A stretch of DNA of 64,000 nucleotides from Bombyx mori (Eukaryota; Arthropoda; Insecta; Lepidoptera; Bombycidae). Positions 21,340 through 32,727 of the stretch are shown here, one piece after another (the stretch's first letter is position 1; each line of letters starts with the position of its first letter). A program made the translations under genes and the position numbers. The stretch spans positions 13,348,001 to 13,412,000 of the forward strand of contig NC_085114.1 in NCBI RefSeq assembly GCF_030269925.1. Direction: 5' to 3'. A model generated the notes under the pieces. It was given only the letters and a program-made list of their open reading frames with translations. It did not search any database and was not told where the DNA came from.

Positions 21340-21421
21340 CTGAGTCCATTGATGCGAAAAGGCCGCCACTGGCTTTGTGAGATGAGGTGAAAGTTTCTAT
21401 TGCATTGTAATTGCGGTTCAT
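21340..21421 (-). CDS. Possible first coding exon, product unknown
   Basis: On the minus strand an ATG in AAAGGATGA context (A at -3) opens 27 codons starting MNRNYNAIETF and ending FASMDS, then one base before CAG|GTAATC, a good splice donor. An in-frame TAA precedes the ATG. Read without splicing, the frame continues only to 21239. No repeat family explains it. I could not find a downstream exon in matching phase, so this is weakly supported. Confidence 0.25.
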
Positions 21422-21563
21422 CCTTTAAGGTGGAACTTATTGATGTAAGGTGGTGCTTTCTCAGGCGGCTATTAAATATACCTTGCTACTGGTACTTGCT
21501 AAATAATTAGATCAATTAATAATTTTTTTTATTTTTTATTTAAAATCCCATTATTTTACTTAC

Positions 21564-21679
21564 TTTTTTTTTATTGCCTTTGTAGGCAGACGGGCATATG
21601 GCGCACCTGATGGTGAGTGGTTACCGTCGCCCATGGACTTCAGCAATGCCAGGGGCACAGCCAAGCCGCTGCCTACCGA
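21564..21679 (-). mobile_element. LINE 3' tail, Jockey/CR1-type family of 9027-9408
   Basis: On the plus strand: poly-T, ATTGCCTTTGTAGGCAGACG, CACCTGATGGTGAGTGG and GCCAAGCCGCTGCCTACC. Only the 3'UTR and the last codons remain. Confidence 0.85.
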
Positions 21680-22859
21680 AGAAAGTGAAGTTCTTCCACA
21701 AGAAAGTTACAATAGTCAGCATCAAGCTTTATTAAAGTGATTGGTACTCACTCCAGAATATAAGCCCTGTAATAGGAACTTACAAAGTTGTCTTTGTAGA
21801 ATAAAAACAAATTGTGTTTTTTTTGTTTCGAAAGTATCGTGTAAAGATTTTGGTTCAAAGCCAATATTTTTCTCAAAAAAAGTTATTTCAGGCATTATTA
21901 CGTTCTGATGTGTACATCCTTTCGCCGCTACAAAATAAATATAGTTGAAGACTCTCAAAAAAAAAACCCCTTCACATTACAATGTCATAAACGTTTGCTT
22001 TTATAAACGATACTAGATGATGCTTTGAGCTTTGCTCGTTTTTTTTTTTTTTTTATGACTCCCTCTTGTTGTTTCTTTAAAGCAGAAAATAGTATTATTA
22101 TTCGCCAATAGATGTCGGGTAAAGTTGATTATTGAAAACGTGAATAAAACAACATTTTCTGAAAATAAATCGTAGCTAGATCGATTTATCGCCCCCGAAA
22201 TCCCCCGTATACTAAATTTTATAAAAATCTTTGGAGCCGTTTCTGAGATTCAGATGATATATATATATATACAAGAATTGCTCGTTTAAAGGTATAAGAT
22301 AAATCATTTCAGAGCTTCAAATTTAAATAACATTTCCGTAAGATAACATTTTGATCCATTTGAAAAGTAGTAATTAAAAAAAAAACAACTTGTAGCCACT
22401 ATTTTTTACATATAAGCCTTTAAAACTTTTTTTTGTGAATCAGTAGGCGATTGAAACAGCCGAAGTGTCTTGGGAAATGAGGCGGAAGCACTTTTAAGCG
22501 GCTGTCCTAATTTCCAAAATGGTCCGTACGCTTTCCACGGAAAATACGAAGATCGGTAGCATCAGACCTTGATGTACCGTACTTGTTCGATTTTGCAGTC
22601 ATTTCCTTTTGTTTCAAAGCCTTTTTACTCTTTCGTTTGGTCGTAATGTGATGGTAGTCACAAGATGGTCACCTTAGTTGCTTTGCCAAATTACATCTAC
22701 CGCCATCTACTGAAATATAAATATTGGTACATATAGGATTTTTTTTTAGATTCTTTGTAATGTCGAACGAAGACATTTATGTGCGTTGACTCATGGATTT
22801 ATGATTATGGACATCACTTTAGAGCATAGTCTTAAATTAAATTGGATTGGTAAACTTAT
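21680..22859. other. Unassigned spacer
   Basis: AT-rich, with a short (AT)n at 22256-22272 and a moderately GC-rich patch at 22440-22600. A lysine-rich minus-strand frame there (about 22500-22660) has no recognised domain. Confidence 0.35.
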
Positions 22860-23694
22860 TGTTACGCCGGTAAGAGTAACGCCATCTGTCATCAAATGGC
22901 AGAAACGATAATTAAAAGAACTAGTAATATCGAGAACGCTCAAGAAGTGTAACGTCATCTACTATCAAATAGCATAAATACATATCGAAACGACTCGTCT
23001 TATCGGGAATGTTCTGAATAATTGTGGAATTGTCGTATCGACTATAAAAGCATTGCAGAGATGCAGACAGTTTGTAATCGGTTCTACTCGAAGCGAAACA
23101 GTCGTTAAAGTCGTAGCCTAAAGGATAAGACGTCCGGTGCATTCGTGTTGAAGCGATGCACTGGTGTTCGAATCCCGCAGGCGGGTACCAATTTTTCTAA
23201 TGAAATATGTACTCAACAAATGTTCACGATTCACTTCCACGGTGAAGGAATAACATCGTGTAATAAAAATCAAACCCGCAAAATTATAATTTGCGTAATT
23301 ACTGGTGGTAGGACCACTTGTGAGTCCGCGCGGATAGGTACCACCGCCCTGCTTATTTCTGCCGTGAAGCAGTAATGCGTTTCGGTTTGAAGGGTGGGGC
23401 AGCCGTTGTAACTATACTGAGACTTTAGAACTTGTATCTCAAGGTGGGTGACGCGTCTACGTTGTAGATGTCTATGGGCTCCAGTAACCACTTAACATCA
23501 GGTGGGCTGTGAGCTCGTCCACCAATCTAAGCAATAAAAAATAAATAAAAAAAAGCGAACGGATCACCTGAAGCGAAGCGGAAGAAGTTAATTGTGAATT
23601 ATGAAGTGTGCCTTAATTGTTCTAAGTGTTAAATAGAGTTTTAATTTGCACTTCGGTGAAAGTTTATTTATCCCGAGCCCCAGCACGTAACATT
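22860..23694 (+). mobile_element. Solo LTR interrupted by Bm1
   Basis: TGTTACGCCGG to CAGCACGTAACA with a perfect 4-bp duplication TTAT (22856-22859, 23695-23698). Removing the Bm1 at 23107-23554 leaves a standard LTR of this family with its CTATAAAAGCA box near 23041. No internal domain remains. Confidence 0.85.
23107..23554 (+). mobile_element. Bm1 SINE, full length, inside the LTR
   Basis: Head AAGTCGTAGCCTAAAGG (A-box region), B box near 23168-23180 (TGTTCGAATCCCG), full body and tail. It interrupts the LTR between GCGAAACAG and GCGAACGG, so it inserted after the LTR. Confidence 0.92.
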
Positions 23695-24391
23695 ATAAAG
23701 AGCAATTAATTATTGGTGGTGTGGTGGTTATGCACGTCTCATCGGAAGCGGAAATGGTCGAAAGCGGGGCAGACATTATCTAATACAATTGAGACTCACG
23801 TCTCATGTCTCAAGATGAGTTTTAACCTTATGCCCCTGACTGTTAACTTACCCACCCATTGAATGCCAAAAAACATTTTAATTTAGTTTTTTTTAATCAC
23901 ATTTTTTTTCTTTTCTTAATAATTATCCATATTTATTGTCGGCTCGCTAGCTAATAATTGGATAGCTAATATTGGATAATACAGGAGAAAGTTGTTAGAG
24001 AAGGCCTAGACCCTCAGCATTGAGGATTATTGACGCAAGGAGGAGGAGGAGCTAGCTAGTGCACGCATGATAAAATATATAATTTAATTGGTCCTATAAT
24101 AATGTGTCATTGTATTATAAGAACGACCAATTACAACTGAATTCGCCCTTACAGAAACTGGTCGTTAATGTTATGAAGAGGTCATTCGAAGGGTCTAATT
24201 GTGTTATAAGTTGAACGTAAATTTTCGATAATTGAATTAATATGTTATAAAAGTAATGATTTCTCTTGGTTGTGGATTTATTAATGCTTTTATAGTTTTA
24301 TTTTACGTTAATTATTTTTTATGTTAAAATGTTTACTGTATCGAGTTATTTATGGTGAGCTACCTAAGATATCAACTGATATTAAAATTTC
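23695..24391. other. Unassigned spacer
   Basis: AT-rich. No gene or repeat recognised. Confidence 0.4.
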
Positions 24392-24587
24392 TTTTTTGCT
24401 TAGATGGGTGGACAATAACACAGCCCACTTGGTGTTAAGTGGTTACTTGAGCCCATAGACATCTACAACGTAAATGCACCACCCACCTTGAGATATAAGT
24501 TCTAAAGTTTCAAGTATAGTTACAACGGCTGCCGCACCCTTCAAACCGAAACGCATTACTGCTTCAGGGCAGAAATAGGCAGGGCTC
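24392..24587 (-). mobile_element. Bm1 SINE, short 3' part
   Basis: Minus-strand tail and body as far as the GGCAGAAATAGGCAGGG block. Confidence 0.88.
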
Positions 24588-24938
24588 TTAAAGTCTTATC
24601 TTAAGATAAAGGTACTTTATGGTGTAGGTAGTTTAAGCTATTTGATTACAGTAATTTCTTCAGTTATCCCGAGTTTTAGACTAAATTAAAAATATTTTTG
24701 TTTCTTTTCGATTAATTTTGCTTCTTTTATTGTCATTAAAATTATTTCCGATATTTTGAATAACTAACGATTTTCGCGGTCATAGAAAACTAACTTGTCT
24801 TTTAATTCCATTCAATATTGTGCTAGCTATAGTTTATTTTATTTTTAAAAACGCATCAACTTAAGTTAGCTTTATTTTACACATCTCAGTCAAGTTGAGG
24901 AAACTCAGTGGGTTGTGTCCATGGAGTAGGTATTATTA

Positions 24939-25386
24939 TTATTATTAGCCACATCCGGGTTGTCACCAGTGCGGGCATCCGGACGATGACGCTTAGCACG
25001 CACTCGAAGCGTGCCTGCGTTGGGAGCACTCGCGGCGGGATCTCATCGCGGTGCTGTCATTGCCCGCATGCTAGAGGACCAGAGTTGGTGGGAGGCCATG
25101 ACCAGATTTTGCGACCTGGTCATGGCGGTCCGCGAGGCTGAGGAGCGCGAAAGGGAGTGGGATCCCTCTTCGGCTCCTCAGCGAAGAAGGGGGGGTGGGC
25201 GACGCGGGCACGATGCTTCCGTTAATCTCCCGTAGGTGCGGGGGCGCCCGGTGCTCTGCTGTCGGTTCCGTGGTGAGGCGGCGCAAGGTGGCTCCTGTGG
25301 TGGTGGCGCCGGAGTCCGACATAACCCGGTCTGTTACCCCTCTCGACCGGGTAACCGTAAACGGAATCCCCAGCGTTAAAAAAAAA
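24939..25386 (+). mobile_element. R1-clade LINE, 5'-truncated
   Basis: A GC-rich insert between AT-rich flanks, ending GGAATCCCCAGCGTTAAAAA. A probable 10-bp duplication GGTATTATTA (24929-24938, 25387-25396) flanks it, though the site is low complexity. The related tail at 4777-5075 shares the same 3'UTR. Confidence 0.75.
24961..25235 (+). pseudogene. R1-like LINE ORF C-terminus, broken
   Basis: It starts in the CCHC zinc knuckle typical of R1-clade C-termini: C-H-Q-C, then H, then C with CX2CX8HX4C spacing. The residue before the H is a TAG where the relative at 43600 has GAG. After LSLPAC the frame ends and coding continues in another frame through QSWWEAMTRFCDLVM and REAEEREREWD, matching the SWKAMLDFCE region at 43600-44088. 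One nonsense and one frameshift lesion make it non-functional. Confidence 0.72.
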
Positions 25387-25798
25387 GGTATTATTAATGT
25401 CCGTCACCAACTGCTACTTTAAAACTGTTTTTTCCTTCTCCAGCTATTGTGATCAATTCTTAGTTGAGTTGAAAACACCAATACGTCACTGACATACAAA
25501 TAATTGAATTGGGTTATTTAAATGACGCAATAACGTGATTTCTCTCCCGAAAACTTTTACGGGCAATTTTATTTGTCCGCATTCGGTTCTATGTGTTACT
25601 GTTATTGGCATACTTAGTGAAAATTCAGCACTCGATATTCGAAAATTTCTCGTAAAGTTTGGCAAAAAAGCTCGTTCGGTTAAAGTTGTGGGGGACGCCG
25701 ATGTTATCGTGCGCACGTAAGGCGGGAGACGGCAAGTCTCTGTCTAAAATTGTATCAAATTGTGTGGAATGAATATTGTAATAGATATCGACGCTTGA
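25387..25798. other. Unassigned spacer
   Basis: Contains a 61-codon plus-strand frame (25535-25720) without recognised motifs. Confidence 0.35.
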
Positions 25799-25994
25799 AA
25801 GGCAAGCGTGACTAAGCGACAATAATTGCTTTGTACATAAACGATAGGCATTAACCATATTCGATGCGCAAAAAAATATATTTCTAGGTCTATTACAATC
25901 ATTTCAATCCTACAGCTAGATTCGTTAAAATAGAATTTTTTTCAGGTATTTCCACTTTAAATTAGTCTACTGTAAAGTTGCCTTTCAAGCGTCG
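25799..25994 (-). mobile_element. TIR MITE copy 3, deleted at one end
   Basis: It begins CGACGCTTGAAAGGCAAGCG and ends GCCTTTCAAGCGTCG. The interior matches the 13516 copy in reverse. About 22 bp of the right-hand inverted repeat is missing. Confidence 0.82.
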
Positions 25995-26164
25995 AGTTGG
26001 ATTTTATTTTTAGCAAAACCAAAAGATTGAAAATCCGTAATACTAACGTATCGATGTATAACTTAATGTTCGCTATTAAATTTTCGTGGGCGAGTGAAAG
26101 ACCGTACTGCTATTGCTGTAATAATAAAAGCACAACCCCAGCCACGAAACCGGCATGGAGCATT

Positions 26165-26509
26165 ATTTTGTGATGGCAAATCAAATAAAAAAAAATAAAA
26201 TAAAAAGAAATAAAAAAAATATTCAACATAAATGAAAGTACACACTTGTTGTACGTTAAAAAGAACTACCACAAAAACTAGCCTCCATCCTGAGAAGAAC
26301 TGGCAAGAAACTCAGCGGGGCTTTTTAAATATTAGTTTTTTTTATATATTAATTTTTACAATGAGTATTATAACGTAACAATTATTGCAATATTGAAATG
26401 CCCGGAGCGAGAAACTCGCTCCCACTTTGTGCAATCTTCTAGATAATCATTGACTTTATAGTAAGCTTTATTGCGCAGATGTTCTTTAATAGCACGCGTT
26501 ACCTTGCCC
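26165..26509 (-). mobile_element. Jockey/CR1-type LINE 3' end
   Basis: On the minus strand: a KEHLRNKAYYKVNDYLEDCTKWE reverse-transcriptase tail (key blocks LRNKAYY and KVNDYL), then an A/T-rich 3'UTR with CTGAGAAGAACTGGCAAG. The TGA that ends the homologue at 8406 is CGA here. The element is 5'-truncated near 26509. Confidence 0.65.
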
Positions 26510-26699
26510 CCAATCTGCCTCGACTGACTTCCATCTCACCCGAAGCATAGACTGTTAGTTGAGCTCCAGAGGCTTTTAGTCAATTCAAATCCAACATGCC
26601 TTTCATTCCGTCACCCAGTGTTAAGTGGTTACCGGAGCCCATCGAGATCAAGACATGAGTTTTAACCCTTTGACTGCCGTGTAGGTCACCGGTGCCCTA

Positions 26700-27530
26700 C
26701 GCGGCGCACTGAAGTAATTATGTCGATTTCTGTTACTAAGCGCCGGAATTGCCTAACTTTGTCTTCTTTTATTTTTAATCTATGTACCTTAATCTATGTA
26801 CCTGCTCATATTCTTTCTTTGCTCTATACTGTTCTATTTAATCCTTCTTCTCCTTCTTATCTCAAAAGACGCTTTGAGTTTATCCGTGATACACATACCA
26901 TATCCCTGAGATCAACGGACAACATGCAATTAATGATGCCAGTGCATTCGACAAGGTTCTACGATCATTCCTTTACTGTTCAAGCTATTCGTTTGTGGAA
27001 TGCTCTCCCGGTACGTATACGACATGCTGAAACATTAAAGTCGTTCAAACGCCTCATTAAGGAACATTTTTTAAATACTAGTCAACCGATTTAATGTGTG
27101 ATAGGGTAAATTTCTGAAATTGGTATCTACTTAAATTGTATATGTTTCAAAGGTATTTTAAGTATCTTTTATATGTAAATTGCTTATTCTTATTTATGTG
27201 TAAAGAAGCAAAATTTAAACTTAATTTATTTATTTTTTATTTCTAATAATTATTATTATATTATAATACTTTGTATTAATTTTATGTATATTTACAGAGA
27301 TATGTATGTGTATATGTATGTGTACATATATGTATATGTATTTCACTGGAATGGTACACCGCGCGTAGTTCGTTTCCAAATGATTCTTGTCCACCTGATG
27401 GTTGTCTGGAAGAGATCGCTTTTAGCGATAAGACCGCCAATTGTACTTTTTGTTTTTAATGTATCGCACTGTTCATTTGTTTTTTTTTTGGTGTACAATA
27501 AAGAATACTCTCTCTCTCTCTCTCTCTTAG
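26700..27530 (+). mobile_element. CR1-like LINE 3' end
   Basis: A reverse-transcriptase C-terminal ORF followed by about 430 bp of 3'UTR with GGTTGTCTGGAAGAGATCGC and GCGATAAGACCGCC, which form an imperfect hairpin. It then has GTGTACAATAAAGAATAC and a (TC)n microsatellite at 27509-27528. This 3'UTR is familiar from many lepidopteran genomes. The 5' end is truncated. Confidence 0.7.
26720..27094 (+). pseudogene. Reverse transcriptase C-terminus (CR1-like LINE)
   Basis: The frame contains SYLKRRFEFIRD, SLRSTDNMQLMMPVHSTRFY and AIRLWNALPVRIRHAETLKS, then FKRLIKEHFL and a stop. RLWNALP with a following SFK(R/K)..K.H(F/L) is the standard end of Jockey/CR1-like polymerases. The catalytic domain is absent. 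The first 25 residues are less convincing and may be flanking sequence read in frame. Confidence 0.7.
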
Positions 27531-27676
27531 TATCTTCGGATTCGTCTTTCCTAGAGTCTACTAGAGGCGCCTTAGTAAGAAGATCGAAGACAGAAATCGA
27601 CATAATTACTTTAATGCGTCACGTAGGGCACCGCTGACGTACACGGTAGTTATCGTGTTAAGTCACAGTTTTTACA

Positions 27677-27995
27677 GTAAGTACAACGACTGCCCCACCC
27701 TTCATACTGAAACGTATTACTGCTTCACGGCTGAAATAGACAGGGTGGTGGTACCTACCCGTGCGGGTTCAAAATACGTCTTACAACTAGAAATTAGGCA
27801 AATTGCAGATACGATTTTTATTACACGATGTTATTCCTACGCCGTGGAAGTCATTCGTGAACACTTGTTAGTGCTTTATTGGAGTATTTCATTTAAGAAA
27901 TGGTCCGTGGGATTCAAACACCGGTACAATGGCCAAGCTGATTAGGAGTATACCGAGCGTCTTATTCTCTAAGATATGATCACTTCATACCATTT
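27677..27995 (-). mobile_element. Bm1 SINE, 3'-deleted, diverged head present
   Basis: Minus strand: head (inverse of the TCTTATTCTCTAAGATATGA region), GGGATTCAAACACCGGT B-box inverse, and body to TACAACGACTGCCCC. The tail side is missing. The B box has TTCAAAC in place of TTCGAAC. Confidence 0.8.
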
Positions 27996-28094
27996 CTTCT
28001 TCATCGTTTCCTCACTGCTGAGGATAGCGACCACATGTGACTTTCCTCCATAGTGTTCGGTCATGGGTGCTTTGGACCGCTTGGTATAAACTAC

Positions 28095-28535
28095 TGTGGC
28101 GGGTAGCCATCATACAACGCAAGATAATTGACAGATGTCTGAATCTCGCTTACGAAATTTTCAAGGTAAGCTTGCATATATACAAGTTCCGAACAACAAC
28201 ATTCCAACTGTCGGTCTATCAAATAGCAAATATCACTCGCTCGGTGGAAGATCTTTCTTTTCTTCGTATACCTCACTACCACCAACCGCTTTCTTAACCA
28301 GATCTGACCATCTAGTTGGTGTTCTGCCCACGGCGCGCCTGCCTTCTATGCGACTCAAAATCATGAGCTGCTCTAATTCATGTCTGGGAGACCGCATGAT
28401 GTGTCCGAAGAAGCTCATAACATGTTCTTCGCAGATGGCAGAGAGCCTTTTTAGGATGTTCAGAGCATCCTACGCCACACCCATATTTCAAAGGCACCGA
28501 TCGAAACTTTGGCCTCATACCACACAAATACTAAA
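28095..28535 (-). mobile_element. LINE 3' end: RT C-terminus plus 3'UTR
   Basis: The minus-strand ORF (28233-28418, extending with lesions to about 28535) shows EIWVWRRML, SFFGHIMRSPRHELEQLM, GRRAVGRTPTRWSDLV and ends EKKDLPPSE. FGH.MR and GRR..GR.PTRWSD mark an insect LINE polymerase C-terminus. The 3'UTR (28095-28232) is the same sequence as each arm of the fold-back at 47016-47327. An in-frame stop and a frameshift lie between WRRML and the FGH block. Confidence 0.7.
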
Positions 28536-29724
28536 ATAAAGGAGGAGAAGAAGAAATAATAAAAGCGGTAGTAAAGACTTGACTACCATATAATATTCTT
28601 AAAACTGAACTCGAAATCGGTGGAAAGGTTATTACAATTTGAAAATGCCTTTAAAGCCGGTTTTTGTGCCAAAGCACAGTACTATACGTATATTCATACA
28701 TATCTATGTATGTATACTGAAGAGCGCAATGTCTGTACGTATCTGCGAGGCGTGGAAACGAGCTGTCCTTTCAAATCCTGATAACACATCAACTGCGACA
28801 GGATCGATACACATCCGAGACTTTATCGAGACATATAATATCGTTCTATATTAGAGAACCGGCACTAAAGAAGGACAAAAAGACTCTTATGTATATAATA
28901 TAGATAGGAAAAGATATAACAGTAATGTAGAATTTTCTTCTCCCTTATATATTGTCAGACTGTTTTTCTTTGTTTAGTAGCTGGGGCTTTAGTGCTCTCA
29001 ATATAAATTATACATATATGAAAGCAGTAGGAGGACATCATGTACTTGATTCAACCTTGACCATTTATTGTTATAATTAAACGCAGGTAGGCGGGCAAGG
29101 GGATTTTGTTAGGTAATAACTCGAACGAACAATCAACTGTTTTATTACTCGAAATAAAATAGTAATCATAATTAACATGGTTCACTTAGTTATCTCTTTC
29201 TGACACTACACCTAACATATTATGGCTCCAAGCCACCCGATTAACTGTCATTAACTGCCGTCTGGAGCTCTGTTAGAGTGGCAGCAACGTCAGAGTTGTC
29301 AGTTGTCACGGCTCGGGATGTTGCCAGTTTAAAAAGTTCAATCGCTGTCATGAATGTTTTTTTTTTGTTTCATACATTGTTGTTTTTGAACATGTTGTAC
29401 ATTTTGTACATTGAATGTTTTTTTTTTTGTTTCATACATTGTTTACACTCTAGGAGTTTTTTTAAATTGTACACGTAAATTTTTAGTATTGCTTCATTGT
29501 TTCGCAATTTTATTTAGTGCAGTTAATATTTTTCAACCATCGTTTTTGGACACTCGATATCACGTAATTCCAATTGGAGTTGCATAGTTATTGGAGAATT
29601 TGCGTCATTGGCTATTTCGAGACATTAAATCGTATGTTTGGTGCATTCGAAAAAGTCTTCATCCCCTTTCGAATTGAAGCGCGAGATTGCTTCGCATGTG
29701 AATAGGAAGGACGTTAAGGCTCAC
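28536..29724. other. Unassigned spacer
   Basis: No gene. A direct repeat of about 30 bp with a T run followed by GTTTCATACATTGTT occurs at 29352-29382 and 29411-29441. Confidence 0.4.
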
Positions 29725-29860
29725 AGTGATTCGTCATGGCTTAAAGGATAAGACGCCCGGTTTACGCGTATCATGCGATGCTACGTTGCTGACGTTGAAA
29801 CCTCGCAGGCAGATACCAAATTTTCTAAAGAAATACGTAATCGGAACGTGCTCACGACTA
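29725..29860 (+). mobile_element. Bm1 SINE, 5' head only
   Basis: TCATGGCTTAAAGGATAAGA with the A box, a weakened B box (GTTGAAACCTCGCAGG), and the segment up to the next Bm1, which interrupts or replaces the rest. Confidence 0.82.
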
Positions 29861-30328
29861 TTTTTTTATTTTTTATTGCTTAGATAGATGGACGAGCTCA
29901 CAGCCCACCTGGTGTTAAGTGGTTACTGGAGCCCCTAGACATCTACAACGTAAATGCGCCACCCACCTCGAGATATAAGTTCTAAGGTCTCAGTATAGTT
30001 ACAACGGCTACCCCACCCTTCGAACCGAAACGCATTACTGCTTCACAGCGGAAATAGGCGGGGTGGTGGTACCTACCTGTGCGGACTCACAAGAGGTCCT
30101 ACCACCAGTGATTACGCAAATTATAATTTTGCGCGTTTGGTTTTTATTACACGATGTTATTCCTTCACCGTGGAAGTCAATCGTAAACATTTGTTGAGTA
30201 CGTATTTTATTAGAAAAATTGGTACCCGCCTGCGGGATTCGAACACCGGTGCATCGCTACATACGAATGCACCGGACGTCTTATCCTTTAGGCCACGACG
30301 GCTTCTATTTAGGCCACGACGACTTCTA
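29861..30328 (-). mobile_element. Bm1 SINE, full length with duplicated head edge
   Basis: A complete minus-strand Bm1: tail, body, B-box inverse near 30232-30246 and A-box inverse near 30283-30292. The head edge is duplicated (GGCCACGACGGCTTCTATTT, then GGCCACGACGACTTCT). It is placed head-outward against the plus-strand Bm1 head, so the two form an inverted arrangement. Confidence 0.92.
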
Positions 30329-30487
30329 ATTTCTACGATACAAGAATCGGGTAGTTTAATGAAAATTAAACCGGCAAAATTCATAAATAAACAGGGCGTA
30401 TTACAATGGTGCGTAATATTCTCCTATTTTATATGCCGCGAGTCGATCACGCTTTCCTATTTGAAGGACAATAAAACCGTATAATTG

Positions 30488-30757
30488 CCGGTCACCGTTC
30501 GCGTCGAGCCCGTCGCTTGCGACGAAAGGTTCGGCGAGTAAATTAGCCCATAGACACAGCTCACTGAGTTTCTCGCTGGATCTTGTCAGTGGGTCGCGTT
30601 TCCGATCCGGTGGTAGATTTTGCGAAGTACTACTCTTACTAGTGTTTAGGCCTAATGTTAGCAACGTCCTCAGGTTAGAGCTCCATGAACTCACCTACTC
30701 GCCCGATTACGCTGGCATAGCACTTTGAGGGGTCTACCAGCTTAGGTGGCGAAAAAA
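30488..30757 (-). repeat. S repeat, long copy
   Basis: Inverse of the S consensus, from the CCGGTCACCGTTC 3' part through GAGTTTCTCGCTGGATCTTG and GTGGTAGATTTTGCGAAG to the T-rich start (inverse at 30750). Confidence 0.7.
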
Positions 30758-31639
30758 TTATAATTTCAATCATATCTCAAGTTCGCTGACGACGCTTACT
30801 CTCTAGTGTCAATGACCTGAGTAAATATTTATCATCAGGTGGGATAAGACCGTGATATAAACGCAAAAAAACAAACAAAAAAATCGATACTAATTTGGAG
30901 TACGGCAATTTCTAAAAATAAGTTTATTATTTCTCCAAAGAAGTTGGTATGTACCACGGCCTCATCTGACTTCGGAATAAGCACAGTTTTTCCAGTGATG
31001 ACATATCTCTCTTTAAGCGGGACACGAATAGATTCAACGTTCGATCTTTCCTTTTAAAAGACATTCAATGAAACGTTCCGATGAATCTCCCGCTGTATAC
31101 AGTGAACGAAAAGACAAATTTAAATCGCAATTAAACTCCAAGGCAAATTCATTTAACATCCATTTCTGTATTAACCGAACACAGAACCTATTCTTTGAGT
31201 GATAAAGTTTTCAGTCCATTGCACAAATCAATGCTCGTGGTTTTATTATGCTGCGTCAAGAGAGATTTGCCAAGTTTTAATGAAATTGGTTTATTTCGAA
31301 AACACACTCACGGCGACCGAAGTTACATTTTTAATTTAACCGAATGATGGATTATTGATTCAGTTAATTGCTTTTTAGTATTTCAGTAAATAATAATATT
31401 GCGTGTCTGTTTATCATAGTAGATATTACCTATAGTTTTAATTAAACACAAAATTGTTATTTGGTATTACGCAGATATTTAGAATATTCGTATTTTAGAA
31501 ATGAATATCCGTACGCTACGCCATTGGATAGTGTTTTGTTATTATTAGGTCCGGATAATCAGTGACCCGGTGTACGTATTATTGTCTCTTATCCGTTTCT
31601 AGTGACAATTTCGTTTTTGCTGCGTAGATGACTGAACTA
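30758..31639. other. Unassigned spacer
   Basis: AT-rich single-copy-looking DNA. No gene found. Confidence 0.4.
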
Positions 31640-31830
31640 AGCAACGGCCTATTCTTGTGAGTAACGACAAAGGGAAGATATTCTAGCGATTGGGTGAAAT
31701 CGCTCGGTAGACCAACGGCCCGAACGTTGTTATTGGCAACTTGTGTATAATATATGTGAGATAATCTTGAAAATGTCGTAAGCGAGATTTAGGCGTCTAT
31801 CTTGTGTTGATAATGATAGTTACCGCCACT
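31640..31830 (+). mobile_element. LINE 3'UTR-like fragment
   Basis: CGCTCGGTAGACCAACGGCC, CTTGAAAATGTCGTAAGCGA and GATTTAGGCGTCT match the arm sequence at 47205-47327 in order. Diverged. Confidence 0.55.
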
Positions 31831-31919
31831 CAATTTAGTGGTTACAGGAGCGCAAATTTGTGATACCTATCCTTGTTTTAAGAAGGAAGGTTTACTGGTG
31901 GCCCAAATGCCTTTCTAGT

Positions 31920-32110
31920 TTCACCAGGACAGGTGGGCGAGCAAATGCTCAGCCAGGAGGGGTGGGATTTGCTAACAGCTGCCCGAGCGCCTCCGGAGGA
32001 GACCTAACAACTCAAGGGCAGCTGCTTCGCGAATGCAATGTTTACCCGTGCGGGCTTGCCGTACCAGTAAAACCTTACAGGAGCCCTACCATGAAGTCTT
32101 ATAGCAGGTC
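31920..32110 (+). repeat. S-type repeat module
   Basis: CGCCTCCGGAGGAGACCTAA and GGGCAGCTGCTTCGCGAATG recur inverted at 12367-12478. A GC-rich patch without a supported gene. Confidence 0.5.
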
Positions 32111-32467
32111 AGCTTTGACCGGAATCTGACCTGTCCAGCTTTTCGTAACATGAACCCGATAAAAAACTAGCCAGCGAGTGACCACGGGACCCAAGCCGGT
32201 CAGAGGTCACGTGACTACATTTCAGCATGCTGCCAGGCTCTAACCGTACCCATGAACTTATTTTTGACATTAGAACCCTCGATAATTGCTGTCGAAATTT
32301 GCAGTTGAGAAAAAGTAGCTTTTTTTGACCTGCTTTATTTTAATGTAGAAGGTTTTTTTTTTGACATTTTCAATTAAACTCACCTTTACGATTTAAACGA
32401 AAGCAGAAATCAAGGTACTCAATACGGGACGCATACGTGTACCTCAAATATGGGCACAATATAATCA

Positions 32468-32727
32468 TCTATACTAATCTATACTAATATTATAAAGAGG
32501 AAAGATTTGTTTGTTTGTTTGTATTGAATAGGCTCCGAAACTACTGAACCGATTTGAAAAATTATTTCACTGTTTGGAAGCTACACTATCCCCGAGTGAC
32601 ATAAGCTATATTATTTTTGAAAAAAAAAGGGGATCCTTACTAGAACTCTAACAATGTAACCCGAGGTGTAAAAAAATTAGCTAAAATTTTTGCAAAAGAC
32701 CCGAGCGAAGCCGGAGCGGGCCGCTAG
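32468..32727 (+). mobile_element. Non-autonomous Helitron, family A, copy 3
   Basis: The 5' end is doubled (TCTATACTAATCTATACTAA) before TATTATAAAGAGG. The 3' end is GGAGCGGGCCGCTAG followed by T. Confidence 0.86.

Noticed and set aside
22440..22680. Lysine-rich minus-strand frame, possible gene or transposase N-terminus
   Set aside because: About 47 codons, no recognised domain and no splice or repeat support.
25535..25720. 61-codon frame ending at an AC|GTAAGG donor-like site
   Set aside because: No acceptor, no start codon and no recognisable protein; one donor-like match is too common.
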